The position numbers and the translations under genes are program-made. A DNA stretch of 64,000 bases. Origin: Pseudomonas laurylsulfativorans (GTDB lineage: Bacteria > Pseudomonadota > Gammaproteobacteria > Pseudomonadales > Pseudomonadaceae). The notes beneath the pieces were generated by a model that ran no database searches, was not told where the DNA came from, and was given only the letters and a program-made list of their open reading frames with translations. The stretch is taken from NCBI RefSeq assembly GCF_002906155.1, contig NZ_MUJK01000001.1:186001-250000 (forward strand). Reading direction: 5' to 3'. This document shows, piece after piece, positions 36,792 through 45,782 of this stretch. The stretch's first letter is position 1. Every line of letters starts with the position of its first letter.

Positions 36792-37273
36792 CCCCTGGCG
36801 TCACTCCGCTTGTTGTTGTCCTACTGTCCGGCCTTGTCCGACTGCCGTTTGAGGTAGTCGGACAAGTGCAGGCCGCACCGTTGCTGGGCTGTCCTACTGT
36901 CCAACCTTTGCCCTCACCATGCACAACGTAAGCATAGCGGGCACGTAGTCGCGCCCATGGCGCGCACGCGTGCTTTTAGCTTTCTCTCTATACACAAGGA
37001 AAAGTTAAATAAGGTAGGACAGTAGGCCAGAGCCCCGAATTTAGGCGCCTGTAGCTGTCCCACTTCGATTTTGAATAGTGGGACAGGTAGGACAGGGCAA
37101 CAGAAGCGATAGCCGAGGTGATGTATTCACCGACATTCGCTAGACGTTCACCCTGCGTTACCTACTTATTCACCTGGTGGCATTAAAGTAGGGTTGCTGC
37201 CATGAGAATCCACCTGTAAAAAGTACCCATCTTCGATAGGTGCGACCGCAGAGAGCGGCAGGCACCACACACC
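36792..37273 (+). promoter_or_regulatory. Late control region with hairpins and direct repeats
   Basis: Some 480 non-coding bases. Two perfect hairpins, each with a 12-base loop: 11-bp arms at 36833-36843/36856-36866 and 10-bp arms at 37055-37064/37077-37086. The word TGTCCTACTGTCC occurs at 36817 and 36890, and inverted near 37013. Three TTCACC words at 37126, 37147 and 37169 are spaced 21 and 22 bases. This is very likely the control region of the late operon. Confidence 0.65.
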
Positions 37274-37299
37274 AAACCCGGCCCTTGTGCCGGGTTTTT
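37274..37299 (+). terminator. Intrinsic terminator ahead of the holin gene
   Basis: AAACCCGGC-CCTTGT-GCCGGGTTTTT: 9-bp stem, 6-base loop and U-run, 20 bases before the holin start. It sits where a late antiterminator would act. Confidence 0.8.
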
Positions 37300-37318
37300 G
37301 CGTTTATGGAGTAGGGCG

Positions 37319-37666
37319 ATGACGAACGAGCAGCAAGCGCTGGCAGAAATGCCAATCTGGTTAGTGATCGTCCTGGCCCTGGTCGGTGGCGTATCGGGCG
37401 AGATGTGGCGGGCGGACAAGGATGGGGCGCGGGGCTGGGTGTTATTGCGACGCCTGGCACTGCGGTCGGGTGCCTGCATTGCCTGCGGGGTTTCGGCGAT
37501 GATGTTGATGATCGCTGCAGGCATGTCGATCTGGGCGGCGGGTAGCTTGGGTTGCCTGACCGCGATGGCCGGCGCCGATGTCGCCATTGGGTTGTACGAG
37601 CGCTGGGCAGCCAAGCGTCTTGGCGTCAGCGAGTCGTCAACCACTGGCGGCGAACCAGGGCAATGA
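37319..37666 (+). CDS. Phage holin
   Basis: A 115-residue membrane protein with about three hydrophobic stretches (PIWLVIVLALVGGVSGEMWR, SGACIACGVSAMMLMIAAGM, WAAGSLGCLTAMAGADVAIG) and a charged C-terminus, resembling the LydA/phage holin family. It would form the membrane lesion that releases or activates the endolysin. GGAGTAGGG precedes the ATG. It is the first gene after the late control region and overlaps the next gene. Confidence 0.78.
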   Translation: MTNEQQALAEMPIWLVIVLALVGGVSGEMWRADKDGARGWVLLRRLALRSGACIACGVSAMMLMIAAGMSIWAAGSLGCLTAMAGADVAIGLYERWAAKRLGVSESSTTGGEPGQ

Positions 37667-38394
37667 TGCGCCTTGAGATGCGCGACAACATCGACAAGAT
37701 CGTGAAAGGCCTTCGAGGGATCAGCCGCAACAAGGTGCCAATTGCTGCGGCCAAGGCGCTGACCTTCACCGCCGAACGGGTGCAGATCGCAGAGAAAGAA
37801 GAGATTGCCCGTGTGTTTGATCGTCCTACCCGCTGGACGTTGAACTCGATTTACAAGCGAAGTGCCACACCCACCCGGTTGCTCGCCCGTGTGTGGGTCA
37901 AGGATGAGGCCAGTTCGGGTGTTGCGGCATCGAAGTATTTGCCGGTGCATATGGACGGCGGAAATCGTCCGCACAAGCGATTCGAGAAAGCGCTGATCCA
38001 CTATGGCCTGATGCCTGCTGATATGTACGCGGTACCGGGCAGGCGCGCTCGAATGGATGGCAACGGCAACATCAGTCGTGGGCAGATCGTCCAGATACTC
38101 TCCGCCCTCGGTGCTGCCGAACGTGTATCGGGCTTCATGGCTAACCGCACGGCTCGCAGTAAACGCCGCAATCGCAATGCCCCTGACTACTTCGCTGGTC
38201 GCCCAGGCAATGGCACTGGCCCATTGGGTATCTGGCAGCGTGTCGGCAACGGCGCGCGGCCCATCCTGATCTTCGTTAAGCGTCCGACCTATCGTCGGCG
38301 ATTCGACTTCTACGGTGTGGCCAACCGCGTTGCCGCTGTCGAGTTCGAACCACTGTTCCGCCGGGCATTGGCCCGCGAGATGGCTCGCGACTGA
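37663..38394 (+). CDS. Phage structural protein, possibly minor tail (gpZ-like)
   Basis: A 243-residue basic protein. Its start MMRLEMRDNIDKIVKGLRGI and KVPIAAAKALTFTAERVQIA recall lambda gpZ-type minor tail proteins, and the middle has repeated Arg/Gly-rich segments (NRTARSKRRNRNAPDYFAG). It overlaps the holin stop (ATGA). Its place ahead of the terminase genes is unusual for a tail gene. Function is uncertain. Confidence 0.5.
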   Translation: MMRLEMRDNIDKIVKGLRGISRNKVPIAAAKALTFTAERVQIAEKEEIARVFDRPTRWTLNSIYKRSATPTRLLARVWVKDEASSGVAASKYLPVHMDGGNRPHKRFEKALIHYGLMPADMYAVPGRRARMDGNGNISRGQIVQILSALGAAERVSGFMANRTARSKRRNRNAPDYFAGRPGNGTGPLGIWQRVGNGARPILIFVKRPTYRRRFDFYGVANRVAAVEFEPLFRRALAREMARD

Positions 38395-38582
38395 GGCCGT
38401 CGCCGATTTTCGGCGTTTCCGTGCGGTTTTGAGGCGATTCAGGCTCGGATCGAGGCCTCATCCCCTTTTTTAATGGGTCCTTCCGGCGATCTGGGGGAAT
38501 GGGGTAATTCGAACCCCGATCTTTTTGCAGATTCAACCCGACATAGGGGGTTCCGCTTCCTGTCCAGTCCTAGGAGATGACC
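38395..38582 (+). other. Putative cos region
   Basis: The gap just before the terminase genes, where lambda-like phages keep cos. GGGTCCTTCCGGCGAT at 38475-38490 closely resembles the lambda right-end sequence next to cosQ as I remember it, and is followed by GGGGT-AATTCGA-ACCCC at 38501-38517. The cut site cannot be placed. Confidence 0.5.
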
Positions 38583-39080
38583 ATGCCAACACAGCGCGAG
38601 ATAGCCGATCACCTGGACATGAGTGAGCGCAATGCCCGCGATGTGTTGAAGGGGTTGGGCATCAGTGACTGGCAGGCCGCCAGCCTGGACGAGATCCGGA
38701 CAGCGTACATCCGCGACCTGCGCAACAAGGCGGCGGGGCGCGGAGGCAGCCAGTTGGAAGAACTCAACGCCGTGCGGATTGACGAAGGGCGGGTCAAGGC
38801 GGCGAACGGGCGTCTGCTGTATCACGAGAAATTGCGGTCGCTGATCCCCAGCATGGAAGCGGAGCGAGTGCTGTCCGACTGGTCAGCCTTTGCCAACCGG
38901 GAATACCTGGGCGGCGTTGAACGATTAATTCAGGAAATCGAGAACGTGCAGAAACTCACGGTTGATCGATCTGTGGTGGCCAAAGTTGCTGGACCTACAA
39001 CCGAGCGAATTGCAGGCTACGCGCGAAAACTTGGCGCAGAGCTTGTTGGCAGCAGCGGGGAAATTCAACCCGCCGCGTGA
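38583..39080 (+). CDS. Terminase small subunit (Nu1/DUF1441-like)
   Basis: A 165-residue DNA-packaging protein. An N-terminal winged-helix part (TQREIADHLDMSERNARDVL, GISDWQAASLDEIRTAYIR) recognises cos DNA; a middle coiled region (LNAVRIDEGRVKAANGRLLY) and a C-terminal part (IERAYARKL-type) bind the large subunit. AGGAG lies 6 bases before the chosen ATG; an ATG at 38577 is too near. It overlaps the large subunit by 119 bases. Confidence 0.82.
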   Translation: MPTQREIADHLDMSERNARDVLKGLGISDWQAASLDEIRTAYIRDLRNKAAGRGGSQLEELNAVRIDEGRVKAANGRLLYHEKLRSLIPSMEAERVLSDWSAFANREYLGGVERLIQEIENVQKLTVDRSVVAKVAGPTTERIAGYARKLGAELVGSSGEIQPAA

Positions 39081-41118
39081 TGTGCCCACGGCGGAGTACT
39101 TGAGCACGGAGTTTTACTTGCCCGCCGAAAGCGGTGTGCTGCACGGCCTGTACGACTTCCACTACACGCCGTACTTCCTCGGCGTGGCCGCGGCACTGGA
39201 TGATCCGCGCGTCAGCGAAGTGGACCTGATGAAAGCCGCGCAGATCGGCTGGACCTGGTTCCTGATCGGGTACCTGTTCAAGTTTGTCCAATTCCTGCCC
39301 CGGCCGATCATGATCCTGTTTGCCAAGGAAAAGGACGGGAAGAACTTCCACGATGAGAAGCTAAAGCACGGCGTGATGGCGAACAGCGAGGTCAATCGGT
39401 TGATGCCGGTCGACACCAGTCGGTCCTCCGGCAACCGCTGGGATCATAAGAGCTTCCCGGGCGGCTTTCTCAAATTGGTGGCCTCGAATTCCCCCGGCAA
39501 CGTGAAGTCGACCTCATCCGTGGGACTGTCGGTGGTCGAAGAGCCGGACGATACCAGTGATGACGTGAAGGGGCAGGGCGATGCGATCGCCCTGCTGGAA
39601 GAACGTGGGAAACGCTACCCGGGTTCGAAAATGCTGGTCGGTGGAACCCCAGCGATCAAAGGCGCGAGCAAGACCGAGGCGCGCCTGGCACAGACCGATT
39701 GCCGAGTGCTGCCGATTGTCTGTCATACCTGCGGCCAGGCTCATGTGCTGGACTTCGCCCATATCAAATACCTGGACATCAATGAAGGGGTCGAGCCGCA
39801 CGAAATCTATGGCCGTGCAGATCCCGACACAGCCGGCTACGCCTGCCCACATTGCGGAGAAATCTGGGACGACTACCAGCGCAAAGAGAACATCCGCAAC
39901 ACGGTGTTCAGCGCCGTCGAGGCGGGTGATCCATTTTGCGGTTGGGTGGCAACGAAACCCTTTGCCGGGCGTGCAGGGTTCATCGAACTGAACGAACTCT
40001 ATGCGTGCCTGCCTGGTACCAGCCTGGCGAACATCGTGCGCGAGCAGCTCAACGCCGAGCACCAGGCCGCCATGGGCAATCTGTCGCTGCTGATCAAGTT
40101 CGTCAACCAGAAACAGGGTCGCGCCTACGAGTACAAATCGGATCTGCCCGAAGCCGACAAGCTGGCGGAGCGGGCCGAGGATTACCCGGAAATGTTCGTG
40201 CCCATGGGTGGGCTGGTGATCACCGCAGGTGTCGACGTGCAGCACGATCGCCTGGCGGTCGTTCTTCGCGCCTGGGGCCGTGGCGAGGAGTCATGGTTGC
40301 TCTACTGGGGTGAGATTTACGGCGAGGTGGTGCTGCCAGGGCAGGGTGTTTGGTTGGATCTGGAAAAGCTGTTGTTCTCGCCGATCACCCATGCCTGCGG
40401 TGCCAAGCTGAAAGTCCTGGCAGTCTCGCTGGACACCTCGGACGGCACCGTTACCCAAGATGCAGCCTATGCGTTTTGCCGTAAGCATCAGCAACGCGGC
40501 GTTATGGCAATCAAGGGGGCCAGCGAGCGAGGCAACAGCCGGGATGATGAGCGAAAAGAAATCTTCAGTGCGCCTCGTCAGGGGGTGGACACCGACAAAG
40601 AGCAAAAGGCCTCGAAGTACGGCCTGCGCCCTTACATCGTCGGTACGTCCCGGGCCAAGGATCTGTGGATTGAGGGGCGACTGCCGCTGACTGGAGACGG
40701 TCCAGGTCGGATGCACTTCTACAAGACGGTGCGTCCCGACTACTTCCGGCAGATCACCGCCGAAGTGAAAGCCCCCAGCCGGCGGCACCACTACCGCAAG
40801 GTCTGGCAGAAAAAGGCGGGCGAGCCGAACGAAGCCACGGACTGCGAAACCTACGCTCTGCATGCGGCCCGTTCGCTGAAAACGCACCTGCTCAATGAAC
40901 ACGACTGGGCGGCGCTGGATGCTCAGATCCGCCAAGGCGGTTTGTTTGATTCGCCACCACCGGAGTCGGACATCGAGCCGGATTCAGATCCCGCACCGGC
41001 GCCGGAAAACCCGGTACCGAAACCATCCGCTGAACCCAACGAGCTCCCGCCTTCTGGCGGGAGAGTTGTTTCTGGGCGCCGCACTGCTATGCGCGTGCTC
41101 TCTCAACGCAGGAATTAA
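38962..41118 (+). CDS. Terminase large subunit (lambda GpA family)
   Basis: A 718-residue packaging motor and cos nuclease of the GpA family. The N-terminal match is TAEYLSTEFYLPAESGVLHG; the ATPase has the deviant Walker A usual in this family (MKAAQIGWTWFLIGY against lambda KSARVGYSK) and Walker B LSVVEEPDD. A zinc-finger pair (CHTCGQ, CPHCGE) and the nuclease part (GVDVQHDRLAVVLRAWGRG, VSLDTSDGT, NEATDCETYALHA) follow. No ATG exists near the expected start; a TTG at 38962 inside the small-subunit gene is the furthest option. The C-terminal 50 residues are Pro/Glu-rich. Confidence 0.92.
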   Translation: MIDLWWPKLLDLQPSELQATRENLAQSLLAAAGKFNPPRDVPTAEYLSTEFYLPAESGVLHGLYDFHYTPYFLGVAAALDDPRVSEVDLMKAAQIGWTWFLIGYLFKFVQFLPRPIMILFAKEKDGKNFHDEKLKHGVMANSEVNRLMPVDTSRSSGNRWDHKSFPGGFLKLVASNSPGNVKSTSSVGLSVVEEPDDTSDDVKGQGDAIALLEERGKRYPGSKMLVGGTPAIKGASKTEARLAQTDCRVLPIVCHTCGQAHVLDFAHIKYLDINEGVEPHEIYGRADPDTAGYACPHCGEIWDDYQRKENIRNTVFSAVEAGDPFCGWVATKPFAGRAGFIELNELYACLPGTSLANIVREQLNAEHQAAMGNLSLLIKFVNQKQGRAYEYKSDLPEADKLAERAEDYPEMFVPMGGLVITAGVDVQHDRLAVVLRAWGRGEESWLLYWGEIYGEVVLPGQGVWLDLEKLLFSPITHACGAKLKVLAVSLDTSDGTVTQDAAYAFCRKHQQRGVMAIKGASERGNSRDDERKEIFSAPRQGVDTDKEQKASKYGLRPYIVGTSRAKDLWIEGRLPLTGDGPGRMHFYKTVRPDYFRQITAEVKAPSRRHHYRKVWQKKAGEPNEATDCETYALHAARSLKTHLLNEHDWAALDAQIRQGGLFDSPPPESDIEPDSDPAPAPENPVPKPSAEPNELPPSGGRVVSGRRTAMRVLSQRRN

Positions 41119-41121
41119 TCT

Positions 41122-41343
41122 ATGGCCATCACCCTGGAACAGGCGCAAAGCCAGCTTCAAGCCTGGCTCGACGCAAGCATGAAGGTCAGCCAGAAGCAGA
41201 GCTACCGCATCGGCACCCGTCAGCTGAACTACGCCGACGCGGCAGAGATCACCAAGATGATCGATTACTGGCAGCTCCAGGTGGATCGACTGGCCAGCGG
41301 TCGCCCTCGCGGCATTGTCTTGCGCGGGATCACGCCGTTATGA
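41122..41343 (+). CDS. gpW-like/DUF6148-like head-tail joining protein
   Basis: A 73-residue helical protein: MAITLEQAQSQLQAWLDASM, QSYRIGTRQLNYADAAEITK and VLRGITPL. Length, fold pattern and place between terminase and portal fit lambda gpW and its DUF6148 relatives, which plug the portal. It overlaps the portal start by four bases. Confidence 0.72.
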   Translation: MAITLEQAQSQLQAWLDASMKVSQKQSYRIGTRQLNYADAAEITKMIDYWQLQVDRLASGRPRGIVLRGITPL

Positions 41344-42950
41344 GTCGTTCGCTCAAGGCTCCCGAGCCCACGTTGCTGGATCGGGCAATCAGTTGGTTTA
41401 GCCCCGAGAGCGGCGCCAAGCGTATGCAGGCGCGTATGACGATGACGGCAATGGGGGGTTACAGCGGCGCCTCAAAACGCAAGCGCTCCCTTAGTGCCTG
41501 GAATCCATCGGCCGGAAGTGCAGCTGCAGATCTGCTGCCGGATCTGCCGACTCTTCGGGAACGATGCCGCGACCTGGAGCGCAATAACCCCATCGGTGGT
41601 GGCGCGATCAACACGGTGGTGACCAAAACGGTCGGTACCGGACTGGCGCTGAAGTCTGTGGTTAACCGTCAGATCCTCGGTTGGGATGAGGACACCGCGC
41701 GTGATTGGCAGCGCAACACCGAGTCGCTGTTCAAGTCATGGGCCGAAACCACGGCGTGCGACATCACCCGCGAACAGAACTTTTACGGCTTGCAGGATCT
41801 GGCGTGGCGTTCGGTGTTGAGCAGCGGTGATGTCTTTCCGTTGTTGACCCACAAAGAACGCCCGGGTCAGCACTACTCGGCCTGCATCCAGCTGATCGAA
41901 GGCGATCGGGTGTGTAACCCAGACAACAAGGCCGATACCGAAACGCTGACCGCTGGCATCGAACGTGATGCCGATGGGGAGCCGATCAAGGCTCACATTC
42001 TACGCAGCCACCCGGGTGCACTGGGTGTGAGAGAGCGGAAGTGGGATGAGCGACCCTTCTTCAATGAGCGGGGTGGTCGGGCGCTGCTGCATTTGTATCG
42101 GCGCAAACGTGTCGGTCAGCCTCGCGGAGTACCGTACCTGGCACCGGTGATCGAGAAGCTCAAGCAACTTGATCGCTACACCGATGCAGAGCTGGAAGCC
42201 GCTGTGGTGTCGGCGTTCTTCGCGGTGTTCATCAAGCCCGGGCCTGGCGGGGATCTCAGCCCGTTGGCCTCCGCTGCGACCGGCAACACGCCGGTTGGCG
42301 GTGATCGTCCTGCAGATCGTGCGGCCGGTGGTTGGGACGGAACACTCAGCGGCGGCATTGTCGCCGAGCTGGATCAAGGCGCATCGATAGATTCAGCCGC
42401 GCCCGGGCGTCCGAACCTGGCGTTCGATCCGTTTGTATTGGCGATGTTGCGCCAGATCGGCATGGCGTTGGAGCTGCCCTATGAAGTGCTGATCAAGCAC
42501 TTCACGGCCAGTTACACCGCCGCGCGCGCCGCTGTGATGGAGGCCTGGCAGTTCATCCGTGGCTGTCGCGACTTCCTGGGTAACGATTTCTGTCAGCCGG
42601 TGTACGAGCACTGGCTGGAAGAGGCTGTTGCTCAGGGCGACATCGATGCTCCCGGCTTTTTCGACCATCCGTTGCTGCGGTATGCCTACTGCGGTTCGAT
42701 TTGGGTCGGCGATGGTCCGGGCACCGTGGATCCGCTCAAGGACATCAACGCGGCCAAGGCGCGTGTCGATCTTGGCGTCAGCACGCTGGCTAAGGAATCA
42801 ATGCTCTACGACGGCAGCGACTGGGAAGAAAACCACGAACAGCGCGCGCTGGAAGTGAAACGTCGAATGGAAGACGGCCTATCTGCCACGCCGGCCTCTC
42901 AACCTGAAGACCAGTTGCCGCAAAACCCCGACTTACCCGAACGGACCTGA
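41340..42950 (+). CDS. Portal protein (lambda gpB family)
   Basis: A 536-residue head portal. Conserved parts include LRERCRDLERNNPIGGGAIN, TGLALKSVVNRQILG, VFPLLTHKERPG, YRRKRVGQPRGVPYLAPVIE and LELPYEVLIKHFTASYTAAR. It forms the dodecameric ring through which DNA is packed and ejected. A low-complexity insert (SAATGNTPVGGDRPADRAAG) interrupts the C-terminal half. It is followed after 2 bases by the protease gene. Confidence 0.93.
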   Translation: MSRSLKAPEPTLLDRAISWFSPESGAKRMQARMTMTAMGGYSGASKRKRSLSAWNPSAGSAAADLLPDLPTLRERCRDLERNNPIGGGAINTVVTKTVGTGLALKSVVNRQILGWDEDTARDWQRNTESLFKSWAETTACDITREQNFYGLQDLAWRSVLSSGDVFPLLTHKERPGQHYSACIQLIEGDRVCNPDNKADTETLTAGIERDADGEPIKAHILRSHPGALGVRERKWDERPFFNERGGRALLHLYRRKRVGQPRGVPYLAPVIEKLKQLDRYTDAELEAAVVSAFFAVFIKPGPGGDLSPLASAATGNTPVGGDRPADRAAGGWDGTLSGGIVAELDQGASIDSAAPGRPNLAFDPFVLAMLRQIGMALELPYEVLIKHFTASYTAARAAVMEAWQFIRGCRDFLGNDFCQPVYEHWLEEAVAQGDIDAPGFFDHPLLRYAYCGSIWVGDGPGTVDPLKDINAAKARVDLGVSTLAKESMLYDGSDWEENHEQRALEVKRRMEDGLSATPASQPEDQLPQNPDLPERT

Positions 42951-42952
42951 CC

Positions 42953-44308
42953 ATGACCGATAAACCAACCGACGCTCCACCGGCGCATCGGGTGACGGCG
43001 TTCGACCTGGTGTCGCGCGAGCCCTGGGCGATCACCCCGGACATGCTGCACACCATCGCGGCGATCGCCCGTCGTGAAAACGATGGCCCCGAGGCTGTAG
43101 AGGCCAGGCAGGGGCGGCCGCTGCAGAACACCCGCAACGTGACCCAGCGCGGCAGTGTGGCGCTGGTCCCGGTCACCGGGCCGGTGTTTCGTTACGCGAA
43201 CCTGTTCACCGCCATGTCCGGCGCGACTTCGCTTGACGTGTTGGCGAAGGAGTTCACCGCTGCGGTGGATGACCCGCGCACCGACAGCATCATCCTGGTG
43301 ATGGACACGCCCGGCGGCCAGGCCAGCGGCATCGCCGAGTTCGCCCAGATGATCCGGGCATCCCCGAAACGGGTGGTCGCCTACGTGTCGGGCAATGCCG
43401 CCAGCGCGGGTTACTGGATGGCGGCGGCAGCCCACGAAATCGTCATGAGTCGCACCGGCGCGGTCGGCTCCATCGGCACGGTGCTCTCGGTGCGCACGAA
43501 CAAGGATGACGGCAGCGTCGAGATCGTCAGCAGCCAGAGCCCAAACAAGCGTCCCGACTTTGCGACAGAGCAGGGCCGTGCGCTGGCCCAGAACCATGTC
43601 GATCGCTTGACCACCATTTTCGTCGAGGACGTCGCGAACTATCGCGGTGTTGACGTCGATACCGTCCTTTCCGACTTCGGTCAGGGCGACATGCGGATCG
43701 GCTCAGACGCTGTTGCCCTGGGCATGGCCGACCGTGAATCCACCCTTGAATCTTTGATTGCCGAACTCAACGGCAGCAACTCCGGAGATCGTTCTATGAC
43801 TACAACCACCGCAACCCAGCCAAGTACGACCGCTGCCGATAAGCCAACCATCGATCGCGCTTACCTGGCGGCCAACCACGCCGAGTTGCTGGCGACGCTG
43901 GAGCATTCCGCTCACGCCGCCGGTGCGAAAGCTGAGTGTGAACGTATTCAGGCGGTCGAGGCTGCCGGGCTTCCCGGTCATGAAGAGTTGATCGCCTCCC
44001 TGAAGTTCGACGGCAAGACCTCTGGTGCTGAAGCAGCCAGCCAGGTGATCACCGCCGAAAAGTCCAAGCGCACTGCCGCGCTGGCGGATATCCGCAGCAC
44101 GGCGACCAAGCCAGTCCCTGCCGCAGCCGCACCGGACACCCCGGCGGCCGCGTCTGATCAGGAAGATCCCGAGGCGCCGCTCGAGGAGCGGGCCAAGGCG
44201 ACCTGGGACGGCAACAAGGAATTGCGGGCTGAGTTCGGCGACTTCGGTGCGTACCACGCGTACCGCAAAGCCGAAGACAAGGGCCTGATCAAAGTCCTGA
44301 AGAAGTAA
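42953..44308 (+). CDS. S49-family prohead protease with scaffold tail
   Basis: A 451-residue protein of the SppA/ClpP-like S49 peptidase family, as in lambda gpC. Words: VPVTGPVFRYANLFTAMSGA, VMDTPGGQASGIAEFA, catalytic Ser in YVSGNAASAGYWMAAAAHEI, then MSRTGAVGSIGTV with the Lys region after it. The last 170 residues (from MTTTTATQPSTT at about 43797) are Ala/Thr-rich and end DFGAYHAYRKAEDKGL; an internal start there could give a separate scaffold like lambda Nu3. It matures the procapsid. Confidence 0.9.
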   Translation: MTDKPTDAPPAHRVTAFDLVSREPWAITPDMLHTIAAIARRENDGPEAVEARQGRPLQNTRNVTQRGSVALVPVTGPVFRYANLFTAMSGATSLDVLAKEFTAAVDDPRTDSIILVMDTPGGQASGIAEFAQMIRASPKRVVAYVSGNAASAGYWMAAAAHEIVMSRTGAVGSIGTVLSVRTNKDDGSVEIVSSQSPNKRPDFATEQGRALAQNHVDRLTTIFVEDVANYRGVDVDTVLSDFGQGDMRIGSDAVALGMADRESTLESLIAELNGSNSGDRSMTTTTATQPSTTAADKPTIDRAYLAANHAELLATLEHSAHAAGAKAECERIQAVEAAGLPGHEELIASLKFDGKTSGAEAASQVITAEKSKRTAALADIRSTATKPVPAAAAPDTPAAASDQEDPEAPLEERAKATWDGNKELRAEFGDFGAYHAYRKAEDKGLIKVLKK

Positions 44309-44349
44309 CCCGGACCACACCCACCACCCTTTAGGCTTTGGAGATCCTC

Positions 44350-44763
44350 ATGCCTCTTACTCTCGACACTCCCCGCGCTTACGAGACGGGCGACATCAAT
44401 GATCTGCCTGTCGCTGCCGGCGTGCAGATCTTCGAAGGCTCGGCCGTCGGCATCAATTCGGCGAATGGCCTGGCGCGTCCGCTGACCGCTGCAGACCTGT
44501 TCGTCGGCTTCGCTGACCGCGGCGTAGACAACCGCACCGGGGCTGCTGGCGCGGCGCGTGTTCGCTTGCGTGAAGCGGGCAAGGTGCAACTGCCGGTCGC
44601 GGCCCTGGCCATCACCGACATCGGCAAGGCCGTGTACGCCAGTGACAGCGGCACCTTTGTCCTCACTGCTGCGGGTAATAGCCGGATCGGCCATGTGCAC
44701 CGCTTTGTCAGCGGTGGCGCGGGCATCGTCAAGTTCGCCGCGCAGGCCGTCCCGGTCGCGTAA
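44350..44763 (+). CDS. Head decoration protein (gpD/DUF2190-like)
   Basis: A 137-residue small protein of beta character: YETGDINDLPVAAGVQIFEG, GLARPLTAADLFVGFAD, VRLREAGKVQLPVAAL. Such proteins stud and stabilise the expanded capsid. GGAG 8 bases before the ATG fixes the start. It lies between protease and major capsid genes as expected. Confidence 0.75.
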   Translation: MPLTLDTPRAYETGDINDLPVAAGVQIFEGSAVGINSANGLARPLTAADLFVGFADRGVDNRTGAAGAARVRLREAGKVQLPVAALAITDIGKAVYASDSGTFVLTAAGNSRIGHVHRFVSGGAGIVKFAAQAVPVA

Positions 44764-44802
44764 CACGCCGGCTCACCAAGTCTTTCATCAGGAGATACAC
44801 CC

Positions 44803-45747
44803 ATGGGTGCTGAAGTACTTTCCAGCCGTGCCGTCATTGGCACGTTTTACGAGCTGCTCGAACAAAACGCCGGGGCGACCTGGATCGATCTGATCTCCAA
44901 CCTCTTTGACTCCGACCAGGCCAAGGAAACTTATCCGTGGATCGGCGCGGTACCGACGCTGCGTGAGTGGATCGGCGGTCGCCACGCCAAGGGCTTTGTG
45001 AGCGCTGACCTCGAAATTGAAAACCTGCACTACGAAGCGACGATCGAGGTCCTGGTCAAGGAGCTGCGCCGCGACAAAACCGGGCAGCTGCGCATTCGTC
45101 TCGGTGAGCTGGCCGATCGTACCAACTCGCACTGGGCTCGTTTGCTGTCGGCCCTGGTGCTGAACGGCGAAAGCCAGATCTGCTACGACGGCCAGTACTT
45201 CTTCGATACCGACCACGAAGAGGGCAACAGCGGCCCGCAGTCGAACAAGATCACCACGGACATCAGCGAGTTGGCGGCCACGCTGCACGGCACCCCCTCG
45301 CGCCCGAGCCCTGAAGAGTTTCAGCAGGCCGTGGCCAAGTCGGTCACCCAGCTGACCAGCCTCAAGGACGATCAGGGCGAGCCAATCAACGAACTGGCCC
45401 GCGAGTTCCTGGTGATGGTGCCTTTCGGTTTGCTGAGCGTGGCCCAGTCGGCGCTGACCGTACCGCGCGGTACCAACATCAGCGAGATCGTCATGCCGGA
45501 CAACGTCAACGTGCGGGTGATTGGTAACGTCCGCTTGAATGCCTGGACCGACAAGTTCGTGACCTTCCGCACCGATGGGCGCCTGAAGTCGTTCATTCGT
45601 CAGCAGGAAACTGACGTGGTGATGAAGGCCAAGGCCGAAGGCTCGGAGTACGAGTTCGACAACGACGCGCACCAATACGGCGTCGACACCTGGCGCAACG
45701 TCGGTTTCGGGCGCTGGCAGTACGCCGTCCTGAACCAACTGGTGTAA
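44803..45747 (+). CDS. Major capsid protein, Mu gpT-like
   Basis: A 314-residue protein of the Mu-like head subunit gpT family: FYELLEQNAGATWIDLISNL, YPWIGAVPTLREWIGGRHAK, HYEATIEVLVKELRRDKTGQ, ICYDGQYFFDTDHEEGNSG and a C-terminal KAKAEGSEYEFDNDAHQYGV. It is preceded by AGGAG. The combination of a Mu-type capsid with lambda-type terminase and portal shows mosaic origin. Confidence 0.9.
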   Translation: MGAEVLSSRAVIGTFYELLEQNAGATWIDLISNLFDSDQAKETYPWIGAVPTLREWIGGRHAKGFVSADLEIENLHYEATIEVLVKELRRDKTGQLRIRLGELADRTNSHWARLLSALVLNGESQICYDGQYFFDTDHEEGNSGPQSNKITTDISELAATLHGTPSRPSPEEFQQAVAKSVTQLTSLKDDQGEPINELAREFLVMVPFGLLSVAQSALTVPRGTNISEIVMPDNVNVRVIGNVRLNAWTDKFVTFRTDGRLKSFIRQQETDVVMKAKAEGSEYEFDNDAHQYGVDTWRNVGFGRWQYAVLNQLV

Positions 45748-45782
45748 GCCTTCGGGCTTGCACCTCATTCGAGGACATCACG

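Noticed and set aside
38501..38517. GGGGTAATTCGAACCCC looked like a tRNA T-arm
   Set aside because: No acceptor, anticodon or D-arm pairing around it. It fits better as part of the cos region.
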